Positions 1 through 12,592 of a DNA stretch of 64,000 bases are shown in pieces (within the stretch, counting starts at the first letter, position 1; each line of letters starts with the position of its first letter). Below the pieces are notes generated by a model, which was not told the DNA's origin, did not search any database, and saw only the letters and a list, made by a program, of their open reading frames with translations. This stretch comes from Uranotaenia lowii. Lineage: Eukaryota > Arthropoda > Insecta > Diptera > Culicidae. The translations under genes and the position numbers were made by a program. The stretch is from contig NC_073693.1 of the NCBI RefSeq assembly GCF_029784155.1, positions 154,105,442 through 154,169,441 of the forward strand, in the 5' to 3' direction.

Positions 1-825
1 GGTTTAACCCCCAAAACCCCCCCGTTCCTACGGCCATGGTTAAAGGTCGTGTCACAATTTTTTACTGAGTTGAAGTCAAAGAATAGCATGTGGTAGGCAA
101 TTTATCGTAAAATTATTAACAATTTTATATGAAGCGAATTAGACTCAAAGCTCTATTGTTTTTCTTCGCTTTGATCGTCCATGCTTCGAATTGATTTGAC
201 TTGCCCTTGATTTACCTAGAAGGCTCAGTCTTTCAAAGGTCTTTTCAGTATGCTTGAGCTATGATAAGTGAAATTAGAATAACATGTTGCCGGTATTCAA
301 AAATGTTTTCAAAGAAGTTGATATATAAAATTTATAAAAGATTTTCAAAAATGTTCAGTTTAAGTTTAGTTCTACGACTGACACTATTTCAAATAATCCT
401 CATGCTCTAATATCAAATTAATGAAATTTCATATCCTGCTTCTCGTTCACGACAGAAAATTCCGAACCAAAATAGTTAGACTAAGATCAGGAAGTAAATT
501 CAAGGTAAAATTCTCGAGTAACAATAGTATTAATTAAATGCATTTTACCTGTTTTAAAATAATTACTTTAAAGGTGACACTAAAAGGCGGAGTTTCGTAA
601 GTTTTTGGGATTAGGCAGTTCAATATTTGAAGGAGTAGGGATGAATAACATCTAGAAGTTAAAATCCTTAGGACCAAATAAATTTAAGAAAACATTTGAA
701 GGAATAATAAGTTCCAATTGATATCCTTAAAAAATCATACGTTTGAAGAAATTCTGTTGAAGTAAAGATACCACGAAAACCAGAATAGAATAAGAAAATT
801 CAATAATAATAAATTCAGTTTCAGA
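1..825. other. AT-rich sequence, no gene seen
   Basis: I see no open frame with coding character, no clear inverted repeat and no RNA gene. From about position 820 the sequence begins to show degenerate TTCAGAT words that lead into the minisatellite. Confidence 0.5.
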
Positions 826-3800
826 TTTTAAAATTCAGATCAAGGTCTAAGATTTCCGATATATATAAAAAAAATCAGGCTTCGGATTCAGATTTCAGAT
901 TCTGATTTCAGGTTCAGATCAGATTCCGATATCAAATTCGGATTTCTCATTTTTGATTTCAGATTCAGATTTCAGATTAAGATTTCAGATTCAGATTTCA
1001 GATTCAGATTTCAGATTCAGCTTTCAGATTCAGATTTCAGATTCAGATTTCAGATTCAGATTTCAGATTCAGATTTCAGATTCAGATTTCAGATTCAGAT
1101 TTCAGATTCAGATTTCAGATTCAGATTCAGATTTCAGATTCAGATTTCAGATTCAGATTTCAGATTCAGATTTCAGATTCAGATTTCAGATTCAGATTTC
1201 AGATTCAGATTTCAGATTCAGATTTCAGATTCAGATTTCAGATTCAGATTTCAGATTCAGATTTCAGATTCAGATTTCAGATTCAGATTTCAGATTCAGA
1301 TTTCAGATTCAGATTTCAGATTCAGATTTCAGATTCAGATTTCAGATTCAGATTTCAGATTCAGATTTCAGATTCAGATTTCAGATTCAGATTTCAGATT
1401 CAGATTTCAGATTCAGATTTCAGATTCAGATTTCAGATTCAGATTTCAGATTCAGATTTCAGATTCAGATTTCAGATTCAGATTTCAGATTCAGATTTCA
1501 GATTCAGATTTCAGATTCAGATTTCAGATTCAGATTTCAGATTCAGATTTCAGATTCAGATTTCAGATTCAGATTTCAGATTCAGATTTCAGATTCAGAT
1601 TTCAGATTCAGATTTCAGATTCAGATTTCAGATTCAGATTTCAGATTCAGATTTCAGATTCAGATTTCAGATTCAGATTTCAGATTCAGATTTCAGATTC
1701 AGATTTCAGATTCAGATTTCAGATTCAGATTTCAGATTCAGATTTCAGATTCAGATTTCAGATTCAGATTTCAGATTCAGATTTCAGATTCAGATTTCAG
1801 ATTCAGATTTCAGATTCAGATTTCAGATTCAGATTTCAGATTCAGATTTCAGATTCAGATTTCAGATTCAGATTTCAGATTCAGATTTCAGATTCAGATT
1901 TCAGATTCAGATTTCAGATTCAGATTTCAGATTCAGATTTCAGATTCAGATTTCAGATTCAGATTTCAGATTCAGATTTCAGATTCAGATTTCAGATTCA
2001 GATTTCAGATTCAGATTTCAGATTCAGATTTCAGATTCAGATTTCAGATTCAGATTTCAGATTCAGATTTCAGATTCAGATTTCAGATTCAGAGTTCAGA
2101 TTCAGATTTCAGATTCAGATTTCAGATTCAGATTTCAGATTCAGATTTCAGATTCAGATTTCAGATTCAGATTTCAGATTCAGATTTCAGATTCAGATTT
2201 CAGATTCAGATTTCAGATTCAGATTTCAGATTCAGATTTCAGATTCAGATTTCAGATTCAGATTTCAGATTCAGATTTCAGATTCAGATTTCAGATTCAG
2301 ATTTCAGATTCAGATTTCAGATTCAGATTTCAGATTCAGATTTCAGATTCAGATTTCAGATTCAGATTTCAGATTCAGATTTCAGATTCAGATTTCAGAT
2401 TCAGATTTCAGATTCAGATTTCAGATTCAGATTTCAGATTCAGATTTCAGATTCAGATTTCAGATTCAGATTTCAGATTCAGATTTCAGATTCAGATTTC
2501 AGATTCAGATTTCAGATTCAGATTTCAGATTCAGATTTCAGATTCAGATTTCAGATTCAGATTTCAGATTCAGATTTCAGATTCAGATTTCAGATTCAGA
2601 TTTCAGATTCAGATTTCAGATTCAGATTTCAGATTCAGATTTCAGATTCAGATTTCAGATTCAGATTTCAGATTCAGATTTCAGATTCAGATTTCAGATT
2701 CAGATTTCAGATTCAGATTTCAGATTCAGATTTCAGATTCAGATTTCAGATTCAGATTTCAGATTCAGATTTCAGATTTCAGATTCAGATTTCAGATTCA
2801 GATTTCAGATTCAGATTTCAGATTCAGATTTCAGATTCAGATTTCAGATTCAGATTTCAGATTCAGATTTCAGATTCAGATTTCAGATTCAGATTTCAGA
2901 TTCAGATTTCAGATTCAGATTTCAGATTCAGATTTCAGATTCAGATTTCAGATTCAGATTTCAGATTCAGATTTCAGATTCAGATTTCAGATTCAGATTT
3001 CAGATTCAGATTTCAGATTCAGATTTCAGATTCAGATTTCAGATTCAGATTTCAGATTCAGATTCAGATTTCAGATTCAGATTTCAGATTCAGATTTCAG
3101 ATTCAGATTTCAGATTCAGATTTCAGATTCAGATTTCAGATTCAGATTTCAGATTCAGATTTCAGATTCAGATTTCAGATTCAGATTTCAGATTCAGATT
3201 TCAGATTCAGATTTCAGATTCAGATTTCAGATTCAGATTTCAGATTCAGATTTCAGATTCAGATTTCAGATTCAGATTTCAGATTCAGATTTCAGATTCA
3301 GATTTCAGATTCAGATTTCAGATTCAGATTTCAGATTCAGATTTCAGATTCAGATTTCAGATTCAGATTTCAGATTCAGATTTCAGATTCAGATTTCAGA
3401 TTCAGATTTCAGATTCAGATTTCAGATTCAGATTTCAGATTCAGATTTCAGATTCAGATTTCAGATTCAGATTTCAGATTCAGATTTCAGATTCAGATTT
3501 CAGATTCAGATTTCAGATTCAGATTTCAGATTCAGATTTCAGATTCAGATTTCAGATTCAGATTTCAGATTCAGATTTCAGATTCAGATTTCAGATTCAG
3601 ATTTCAGATTCAGATTTCAGATTCAGATTTCAGATTCAGATTTCAGATTCAGATTTCAGATTCAGATTTCAGATTCAGATTTCAGATTCAGATTTCAGAT
3701 TCAGATTTCAGATTCAGATTTCAGATTCAGATTTCAGATTCAGATTTCAGATTCAGATTTCAGATTCAGATTTCAGATTCAGATTTCAGATTCAGATTTC

Positions 3801-3915
3801 AGATTCAGATTTCAGATTCAGATTTCAGATTCAGATTTCAGATTCAGATTTCAGATTCAGATTTCAGATTCAGATTTCAGATTCAGATTTCAGATTTAGA
3901 TTTCAGTTTAAGATA
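826..3915. repeat. 13-bp minisatellite, about 226 homogeneous copies
   Basis: From about 953 to 3897 the sequence is an almost perfect tandem array of the 13-mer TTTCAGATTCAGA, an alternation of a 7-mer (AGATTTC) and a 6-mer (AGATTC). Flanks from about 826 and after 3897 are degenerate versions. Only a few irregularities are visible: an extra hexamer near 1119, a T-to-G change near 2093, a doubled heptamer near 2770 and an extra hexamer near 3060. The unit has no stop trinucleotide on +, so it leaves a spurious 988-codon frame with a 13-residue protein period. The reverse strand contains TGA in every unit. Homogeneity this high suggests recent expansion or array homogenisation. Confidence 0.95.
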
Positions 3916-3919
3916 TTAG

Positions 3920-4925
3920 ATTCAATATATGTAATACCGTTATTATTCTGTTAAAATCATCACATTGTTTCGTTTTGCCATGATTACGATCTTAATCTTA
4001 AACCCAGCATTATTTTTTCTTCTATTAGATATTAATATTTCATAACTGAGATTGTCGTTTGAGTAGGCGTGATATTTTTAAGGAACTCAACCTTTCAAGA
4101 ACATTCAAGGTCCTGAAATTCAATGATGGAAATATTCACATTCAATTTGGTTCAAACCTACAATCAAGCTTATGTAAGCTTACCTCAAAAAAAACCTAAC
4201 GCTGTTAGTCCGGTTTCTGTTATTCCAATGCGTTCTTAGAGGTGGGTATTTAAAATTCGTTCCGCCTCGTGGTCAGAAGCATTTTTTTTTCTCTTCCGGC
4301 TCTTCGTTGACGTGCGTCCGTCTCGTTTATCCAGCCAGGAAGCTGTCTTGGTTGCATTTTGAAATACATTAGCGATTCCTTCTCGAAATCAAGGTCACAA
4401 TGTTTTTTCGTTTTGTTTTGACTACTCCATTCCACGCGATCGCTAACCGGTATCTGTCGGTTCAAACGCTAAGCTAAGCTGAGACATAGGAATTCGTATC
4501 GGTGTCGTATATCTTAACCTGTTAATTAGCGGAGATTAGTTTATTATCATTCGATGGACACGAATTCGCGAAAAAAAATTGAAAAAAATTTCAGCAGTTT
4601 TATAACATAAATAATATTTTACCAGTTTAATGAATCTGCAAAAAACGCAAAATTGAAATCAAATTATTGTTAAAAGCTTTGAAAGTAAAGGAACAATAAC
4701 TTTATTAAATGTTTTCTATAGTCTTGGAAAGTACTAAACCGAATTGCGTGAAACTTGGTAGGTGGTCTCTTCCCCCAAGAACATCATCTGATTTCTTAGT
4801 CTTTTATCTCTTTTCTAAAAAAAAATACGAAGACTAACGAATGATAGATTTGACAGCAGTAGTGAAAATGCCTAACTGCTATCAAAACGTACTTTTACCC
4901 CACCTCTGGGGCAAAAGTTCGAATG
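3920..4925. other. intergenic, nothing recognised
   Basis: No supportable gene. From about 4895 motifs of the type GGGGTAAAAG / CTTTTACCCC appear; these are terminal words of the foldback element that follows. Confidence 0.4.
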
Positions 4926-4928
4926 ATG

Positions 4929-6274
4929 CGGGGTAAAAGTAGTAGTACATCCATTCATAACTCCACATTTGCGCATGAAGTCAAGTGAACAATTATTTCA
5001 TATCAAACTTTGCAGCTCCTGTGTTCGCTTCTGATACAAATCCTATACATTGGCGATCAACCGTGCAAAATCAGGGTTCTTCTCTTTTTGTCCATATTCT
5101 ACAGGTTTACGATATCCAATTCTGATCGTGTTTGAGCAACATTTCACGCGAGCAGGTGATTGTAGAAACAAAAATATCTGCAGATGTTTTTTAAAATAGA
5201 AAAAAAAAAAGATTTACATCTGCGGGCCCTGTATATCATTCGTACTTTTGCCCCATTTGAAGTTCGTACTTTTGCCCCTTCAAGATTTTTGGTGAATCAT
5301 AAATTATTCTGCAAAGCAGAGACATGTTAACGAAATTCTCTCTTCTGAATTTGAAGTGGTTGAAACCAGCTAAACAGAGACATAACACTTGCATTTGAGA
5401 ACAAGAATTTTGATAGCTTAAACATGTTTGCCGTCATTTTAAATATTACTTCCTTTAGAGTAAGGTGGGGTAAAAGTAAGAGTCGGGTAGAAGTACGTTT
5501 TGAGATTATCACAAACCGAGAACAGTAAAATTCAAAACTTTGGCGTGGATTGATAATGGTGTAATATTCAAAATAACGGCAAACATGTTTGAGCAATCAA
5601 AATTCTGACTTTCAATGAAAGTTTTAATGTGCCTGTTTAGTTGTTTTCAACCACAAAATATAAACAATAAACTGGGAGTCACGAGAACCCTTGAAAGGGT
5701 AAAAGTCCGAACTGCAAATGGGGCACAAGTACGAATGATATACAGGGTTCACTAAAGTAAATCTGAACGAAAAGTTTTAACTTTTTTTTTAAATTGCACT
5801 GGAAACATCAGCGCGTATTTTTGTTCCTACAAAGATTTGTGATGTGTCCGGATCATTACATATGATTTAATAACTTTTTATAATATCTATAAAACGTGTT
5901 TTTCTTAGTAATAGAAATTATACAAAACACGTCTGGTTCTGTTGGGAGCCAGGCTAAAAGAGACTGGACTATTTATTTAATCTTTTTGTAGAGCACTCGC
6001 CAGCGAGTTCTCATATCGGATTCTGCGTTCTCAGAAAGGGATTGTTTCCAATCATCGAATTGTTAATTAGCCGAATACTACAATTTGCTCGCGCGAAAAG
6101 TTGCTCAAAAACGATGAGAACTGGATATCTAAAATCTATTGAATCAGGACAATTTGGGAAGAGCTCCAAATTGGTGCAGGTTGATCGCCCATGCATAGGA
6201 TTTGTATCAGCAGAAGCGAACACAGAAGTTGCTGCTGTGAGCAGCACTAAGGTCGTAGTTTTACCCCACCATAC
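4929..6274. mobile_element. foldback/MITE with GGGGTAAAA-type ends
   Basis: The segment about 5015-5165 is repeated in inverse orientation at about 6078-6235; the best block shares GTTCGCTTCTGATACAAATC with its complement. Both outer sides run out into GGGGTAAAA words. No transposase frame is present, so this is a non-autonomous DNA element. A second inverted-repeat element (5227-5747) sits inside it. The exact ends and the target duplication are not resolved. Confidence 0.6.
5227..5747. mobile_element. nested MITE with 58-bp inverted ends
   Basis: Positions 5227-5284 (starting CCCTGTATATCATTCGTAC) and 5690-5747 are imperfect reverse complements over 58 bp, and each contains two CGTACTTTTGCCCC-like words. 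The length is 521 bp with no coding frame. It lies between the arms of the 4929-6274 element, so it is the younger insertion. Confidence 0.65.
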
Positions 6275-6659
6275 TCTATACAAAAAAAAAAACAAACAAC
6301 TTTACCTCATTTTTTGGAGTATTTTAAATTTATACGAAAACAAAATATGTTTGGTTAAAGGCAGTCGAAATCAGCATCAGCTCACGCCAGAGTTTCGAAT
6401 TTTATTGTTCTCAGTTTAACCCCTCCCTCTCACTGAATTGAGGAAGGGGGCTCTCCCAAACAAATTCGGCATGGGAGAATATTGGGGTACGAGAAATGTT
6501 TCTATGATTATATTTCCAGTGGGTGGGGAGAAGGGAAAATGGAAAGGAGTTTCCTTACTATTATGATATGGGAGGGAGTTTGAAAACGAGAAATGTACCA
6601 ATGATTAATTATTATTATGAGAGCCCCATCTATTTTTACAGAGGGAAGATTTAAAAGTA

Positions 6660-7371
6660 CACTCAGAAAAATACTATTATGTATGCCATAAGATTCTCTT
6701 ATGAAGTGGCGCCATAAGAAAAATTAATGAAATTCATAAGATTGTCTTATGACGCGAATGAATTCTGAAGATGAACGCCTACTTCAATGAGAGGTTGTTG
6801 CTTTTCATAAGAGATTCTTATGGAAACAGTAAATCACTTTCTAATAAGAAAAATTCTCGATATTTCATGCTGAAAACATTCACTTTATTGTTTGCCAAAT
6901 TTGTTTAAAATTAAATCCTTCATGGTCACCATCAGCAGCGCATCAACAGACGGCTCCATCAAAGTTTTTTTGTCGCATCTTAATCTTCGACCTTTCGTTT
7001 TTTGCCGATCAGCTTGCTGAAAAGTAAACAAACAATGTATTTTAGTTTACTAATATATTCAACGTTCACACCAAAAACATCAAATCGAACTTACCATTCC
7101 GGAGATAACAATAACATTTAACATTGAAGGAAAACTATAATAACTATGAACTGGCGATTGCTTCGTACTGTTAGATGATGAAAAAAAAACTGATGCTATG
7201 AATGAATGTGTTCATCATTTTTTCACAATGCCGTTTCTTCTATTTTTCATTAGAACATCGTATGAAAATTGAAAGAATTTCATAAGACTCTTATGAAAAA
7301 TTAGTTTGGACGCAAAAAAGTGGTTCATAAGATGTATCTTATGAAACTTATAATAAGATTTCCTCTGAGTG
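6660..7371. mobile_element. TA-flanked MITE with CACTCAGA ends and CATAAGA/TCTTATG palindromes
   Basis: The element begins CACTCAGAAAAA at 6660 and ends CCTCTGAGTG at 7371. TA lies on both sides (6658-6659 and 7372-7373), as in Tc1/mariner-type target duplication. Subterminal regions hold several copies of a short palindrome, CATAAGA-n-TCTTATG (near 6689, 6739, 6807, 7268 and 7326). No transposase frame. Confidence 0.7.
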
Positions 7372-7577
7372 TAGATTAAGGTTCCATATTTTTTCAGCTC
7401 GAGAACTTTTTAAGCAAATGATTCGAGAAATGTGTCAATAAATATTCGGGAACACGTGCAGCGAAACATCGTGTGAATGTTTATAGGTTCGAGTAATGCA
7501 TTTCGAGTCAACTTTCCTTTATGAAAAGAAGGTTTCTTACAAAAGAGATACAAATCTTATGAAAATGACTGTTAAGC

Positions 7578-8890
7578 TAAGGTTGCCATCCGTCCCGCAA
7601 AAGCGGGATATGTCCCGCTTTTTTGTCGACTGTCCCACCGTCCCGCTTTTTCCTCGAAATGTCCCGTTTTTTTTTCTTGGAAAACTATTTTAAAGTTTAC
7701 TGACTTAAACTGAAAAAAAAATCAAACTTTAATCTCAATTTGAATTCATTGGTTCAACATAGAAAATCTTTCAAACATGTCATTCAGTCATAGCAACTTC
7801 AATAAACGAACTGAAATGTTTTTACCTAAAATCACTTGAACATTTACAAATAAGAAGACCCCAAGAAGCGATCTTTATTCCTCCTTTTATCCCTATGGAG
7901 ACTTTTTCATTTTATAAAATAATTGCTTTATATCTCTGTGGGGCCTCTCCGGAGTCTATCGAAGAACCCGCACGACGATCCGGGTTTCTTTTGTCCTATC
8001 CACCGTATTTCGGTTGTATTCGTATTCGTATTCGGTTCTTTCATATCCCACAATCTCATTTGAATGTTGATCAATCTTGATCACTTTTATATGAGAATTT
8101 ATCATTTTTAAAAATTTATTGATCAAAATAGCAATTTTTCATGAAAGAGGGATCATTTAAAAAAAGGCTTATAATTCATATATCACTTCAAAAACCTTCA
8201 TGACACTCAAAGAGTTTTCCTTAGAAAAATTTTGCTCAAATTAATTTTCACGAAGTTATTGTTGTATTTTTGCTGAGTAATTAAGGACATTTCACATAGA
8301 ATAAGTTTTGTTTCAGGCTATTAAACCTGCGGTTTCTATTTTTTTGGAATTTTAAATCCAAATTCCCACTGTGCAGCGCTTTGTAAAGAACTTTGGTATG
8401 AAGAAAACATTGTTTAAATTGCTTCCAAATAATGAAAGATCTAATATTTTTCGCCAGAATCTTAATTAAACAGCCTTATGTTTTACACCGCCTTTTTTGA
8501 CTCAATTGTTCAAAGTATATAAATAGGAAAATTTTCTTGAGTTTTAAAATTGTTAAGCTTTATCAAATCCTCCGTTTACAAGTATGACATAAAATATTTT
8601 CTTTCAAATAACGTGTTAATTCGCGAGAACCGTGGAAAATAACCGTGTTTATGGCAAAAATAACGTGCAAACAGAAGTAAAATAAGAAACACTGAGCAAA
8701 TTCAATCCGCGTTGAACATAAATCCGTACGGTGCTCTCTATGAACAACTTAGGCTGATGGTAAACATATAATTTTGGCTATACAATTAAGGTTTTCTTTC
8801 TAGACTTTTTCAATGTCCCGCTTTTTTTGGCTGTGTCCCGCTTTTTTTCGTGAAATGTCCCGCTTTTTTCTAAAACTATCTGGCAAGCCA
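7578..8890. mobile_element. hAT-like non-autonomous element
   Basis: The left end TAAGGTTGCCATCC and right end TGGCAAGCCA are inverted (GGyTTGCCA). They are flanked by GTTAAGC at 7571-7577 and 8891-8897. An 8-bp reading (TGTTAAGC/AGTTAAGC) has one mismatch, as expected for hAT. Both subterminal regions contain runs of GTCCCGCTTTTT. Length 1313 bp, no transposase. The ends resemble those of the element at 49541-50848. Confidence 0.65.
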
Positions 8891-9859
8891 GTTAAGCGGT
8901 ACAATTTTTAAGTGATTTTCATCAAATTTGAAACAAAAAATAATCTTCTCTTCTTTCTCAGAAGAAAACCTCTTCCACTTTCAAAAACGGGTTGAAATAA
9001 ATTTTGATAAAATTTTCCAATTTTGAGAAAACTAATTAAAATGGTAAATGATGTGTTATGTATGTTGATTTGTTATGGGAGCCCTCTTCAAAAAAATCGA
9101 AATGCCTTGAAAGGCGCTTGATTTATGGAAGGACCCATCCTATTTTCTCCCAGTTCTATTTGAACCAGTTTACAAAATTTGAAAATCGTGAATTTTGTTG
9201 ACCGATCCATATTTCTAATGTGAAATCGGATGCTGAATTCGAAAAATGAGATGAAAAAAATCTCAGTAGAACAGTTTTAATTTTTTGGAAATTTAAAAAA
9301 AAGAAAAACAGTAGGTACTTGTGTATCTCGAATTGCATAACATAAATTTGAAATCTCTTTTTTGCATATTGAAGGTGAATAAATCTGCTATCGATCATTT
9401 AAACTTCATTAAAACCAAGATTTGAAATGCCCATTTATCAAATAGGTTTGAAATTGTAGAAGCTGATATTATTTTACTATAACAATAATTTTTGAATTAT
9501 TTAAATAACTAGCTGTGACCCGGTGTGCTTTGCTTCCCCTTCCATGGAAAAAAAATCAATTCGGTAAAATTATTATAATTAAAATTAGAGGTGTACCGAA
9601 TGACGCCGAATACCGTCAAAACCCGTTAAGCCGAATATTCGGCTCACCAAATAGATGAGCTAAGTATTCGGCCGAATAGGCCTTATAGAAATTCTTTTAA
9701 ATTAAATAAATAACAGACTTGTCAAATATTTGAACTGAGGTTGGATAATTTATAAAATATCCAAAAATAGTGTTGAAAAAGAAAAAAAATCAAAAACTTA
9801 AGATTTCAGTAAAACATCTTAGGCGTATTCGTGAATATTTCACTGTAGATAACTTTATA

Positions 9860-10097
9860 CACTGGTACCTCGATATACGAGTGCCCCAACATACGAGTTT
9901 TTCGAGATACTATCCGACAAGCAAGTGATTGTTTGCTTTTAGTTACGAGCGAAATTCGAGATACGAGTTCGGTTCGGTTCGGTAGTAACACCACTGATGT
10001 CAACCTTCCCGATTTTGTCTGGATCTTCGAGATACGTGTAATTTGTACAAGCAAGGTTGCGGAACGAATTAAAATCGTACCTGTCGAGGTACCACTG
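9860..10097. mobile_element. Tigger/pogo-like MITE, 238 bp
   Basis: It starts CACTGGTACCTCGATATACG and ends GTCGAGGTACCACTG, and TA flanks both sides (9858-9859 and 10098-10099). The CAGTGGTACCTCGA type terminus is characteristic of pogo/Tigger-group mariner elements. The inner sequence includes a stretch resembling the left end of the hAT MITE at 49541 (GATGTCAACCTTCC). Confidence 0.7.
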
Positions 10098-10917
10098 TAC
10101 TTTGATTATCTTTAATTCCAGCTTTTCTTGATATATATCCAGGCTTGCTCTTAAATCCAATAAAGAATTCGAGAAAGTCAAATCTGACCGAGATGGCCAG
10201 ATAATGTTTAAAACTTTTCGGGTTTTACCCTGGTTTATTCAGATTATTTACTAAATCAAATAAAAATCTCAGACTTCTTTATAAAAATTTTAAGGTTTTG
10301 CGTTTGAAAACGATTTTTTTGAGTTACTTTTACATCATTTTTTGTTTAATCCTTAGATCCGATTTTGAAACTTCTACTGTGATTCGATGAAAACTTTGAA
10401 TTTCAAGTTATTTTCTTTCTTTTTCCTCGTACGTTTGAGAATAATGCTTGTATAAAGATTGTATTTAGGCTGCAAATCGTCGTCTAACATGCAATACGTA
10501 AAATGTACTCATTGCGTGTTAGACTACAAATTGCGGCCATAAAACAATCTTTGAACCGCAATAACTTTTTGTTATAATTCCAATCGTGGTGTGATCTTCG
10601 GGTGAAATTTTTGTCTTGATTTGGGCTTTAAGAAAATTATCATGAAAAGTAATTGGCCAGTGAAGAAATAATTCCCCAAAAAGAGATTTCAAATTCATGT
10701 TAGGGGCCGTTCACTGATTATGTATGCACATAGGGGGCATGGGGGGGGGGGTCACATTTGCTTACGATCTCTTACAATGGGGATGCTTACGTAGGAAATT
10801 TTACATTGATAATTCGTCACAGCCATACGAAACCTTATTACTCTGGTTCTCCAACTCACATTATTTAAAAAGATCATCGCTTTTCGTAGTCTGAATTATA
10901 TAAATCTAAGTAAAATT

Positions 10918-12018
10918 ACCGTAAAACGGGATAACATTGATCACCGGGATAACTGTGATCAACATGAAATTTTTCCACATAATCATCAATAACTAAGTCT
11001 AAAGTTGAAATATCTCAAAGCTTTTTTCTACGTTTAAAAACCCATAAGTTGAGTTTCGAATTGGGAAAAAAACTTGGTTTGTTTTTGAAAATTCCAAATG
11101 TAAGTAATAGGTTATTTCAAAATGTGGAAATATCTATTTTTTCAAAGGCTTGAAATCAAAGCGTTTAGAAGCAGTAGATTGATTTATGTGAGAGTTCAAA
11201 ATTTTTGCTGTACAGTTTTTGTGTAGTTTTTGTTGTATATCGAGGTAAATTTTTGATATTAACAAAAAAAGGGACATTTTCCAAGAGTAAGCCAGTCTAC
11301 TAAAATATGCTAGATACTCTATCAAATGGTAAAGTTTGAAGGAAAAAATTAAAGGGGAATAGTGCGAGGGCCTAGGAAATTGAATGAAGGGACAATTTCA
11401 TTTTTTTTTGTAGTTAAAAATTTATAAATAATTTTTAAAAAAAATCGCCCCATAATTTATGCAGCATTATCTATCTTTCGATTTTAGTTGTGGTTTGCCC
11501 TTAACACATTAAGGATCGCGATGTTTTTTTTTTACCGCGAAGAAATCTAAACAAAGAAACGCCAAAATTCGGCAAAGTTGGTATATCTTAGAATTTACTG
11601 GACCAAAAGTTACAAATTTAGTATATTTGAGCCACCGAAAGTGTTGTGTTCAATTTTGTAGAGTTTCTGATTATTTTTATATCATTTGAGTTTGTTCTGA
11701 ACTGCCTTAGCAAATGATCAACCATCAATTGTAAATATTATGAAGGTGTTTTGTATCCTTTATGATAAAGAAAACTCGTTGAAACCGTCAAAGTAGAGAC
11801 TGATCAATGTTACCCCAAAACATTAAATTCTAAACAGAGACGAAATCGATTTTTCAATCAAATTTAAAGCAGTCTAATAAATTTCTGCAACCATGTTTTA
11901 TGTTCATCGGAGTCCAGTACTGGTTTTAAAAATATGAAACATGCCACATACCCCTTAACATAAAAAGTTATCGAAAAATATTGAAAAAGTTATCAATATA
12001 TATTACCCCGGATTACGG
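10918..12018. mobile_element. MITE with ACCGTAAaaCGGG ends
   Basis: The left terminus TACCGTAAAACGGGATAAC at about 10918 and the right terminus CCCCGGATTACGGTA at about 12018 are imperfect inverted repeats. The ends also share inverted GATCA-nTGTTAC words. About 1.1 kb with no coding frame; small ORFs inside are not supported as genes. Confidence 0.55.
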
Positions 12019-12388
12019 TACTTTTTTTCTTTTTCAAAAATTTCATATTTGGAGCATAATTCAAAAACTGCACTAATGAGATTTTATTTGAGTTGCATTT
12101 TCGGATTCAGCGCCCGATTTTATATTAAAAATGATCGTCAGTTAATTAAGTTCTAAAACGCTGTAAACTAGTGGTATTCAATTAAGGACAAAAACACAAA
12201 TTACATGTAAAAATGTCTGCATGTTTGTAATTCAGATAGAACTGATGAAGAATAAGTTCGGAAAAACAGTTCCTATTTCTAAAATCGAGAATAATTTCCA
12301 CATATTTCTATGGACAGTCTGAACTCAAGTTAGAATCTCTTTTTAAATGAGTCCTTTGAAGCCAAAGGGGTATAAGATAATTCAAGTT

Positions 12389-12580
12389 GGGCTTGTGATA
12401 TAGCTCAGTTGGCAAGTCTGTTGTCTCCTGAGCCGATGTCCGTGAATTCGAGCCCAGGAGTAAACATCGAACACAGTTGTACCGGATAAGTTTTTCAATA
12501 ACGATCCGCCAACTGCAACGTTGATAAAGTCGCGAATGCCATAAAAATGGTAAAACGACTATAATCGAAACAAACTAAAA
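12389..12580 (+). mobile_element. tRNA-derived SINE
   Basis: The 5' part looks like a tRNA promoter. An A box TAGCTCAGTTGG lies at 12401-12412 and a B box GAATTCGAGCCC at 12443-12454, the spacing of a Pol III internal promoter. An unrelated body of about 125 bp follows, ending AT-rich. The target duplication ATAATTCAAGTT is seen at 12377-12388 and again at 13364-13375, displaced because a Penelope-like fragment later inserted at the SINE's 3' edge. Confidence 0.75.
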
Positions 12581-12592
12581 ATAATAATTCAA

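Larger units (their letters stand above)
9136..12180. mobile_element. old foldback copy, arms about 9140-9420 and 12025-12180
   Basis: The arm at about 9150-9420 on + and the arm at about 12025-12180 on - belong to the same family as the better preserved element at 14905-16155. They share words such as ATCTCAGTAGAAC, GGATTCAGCGCCCGATTT and GCATATTGAAGGT. The interior is filled with younger insertions (9860-10097 and 10918-12018). No coding frame. Confidence 0.5.

Noticed and set aside
953..3919. A 988-codon open frame
   Set aside because: It is only the 13-bp minisatellite, which contains no stop trinucleotide on +; the protein is a pure 13-residue period.
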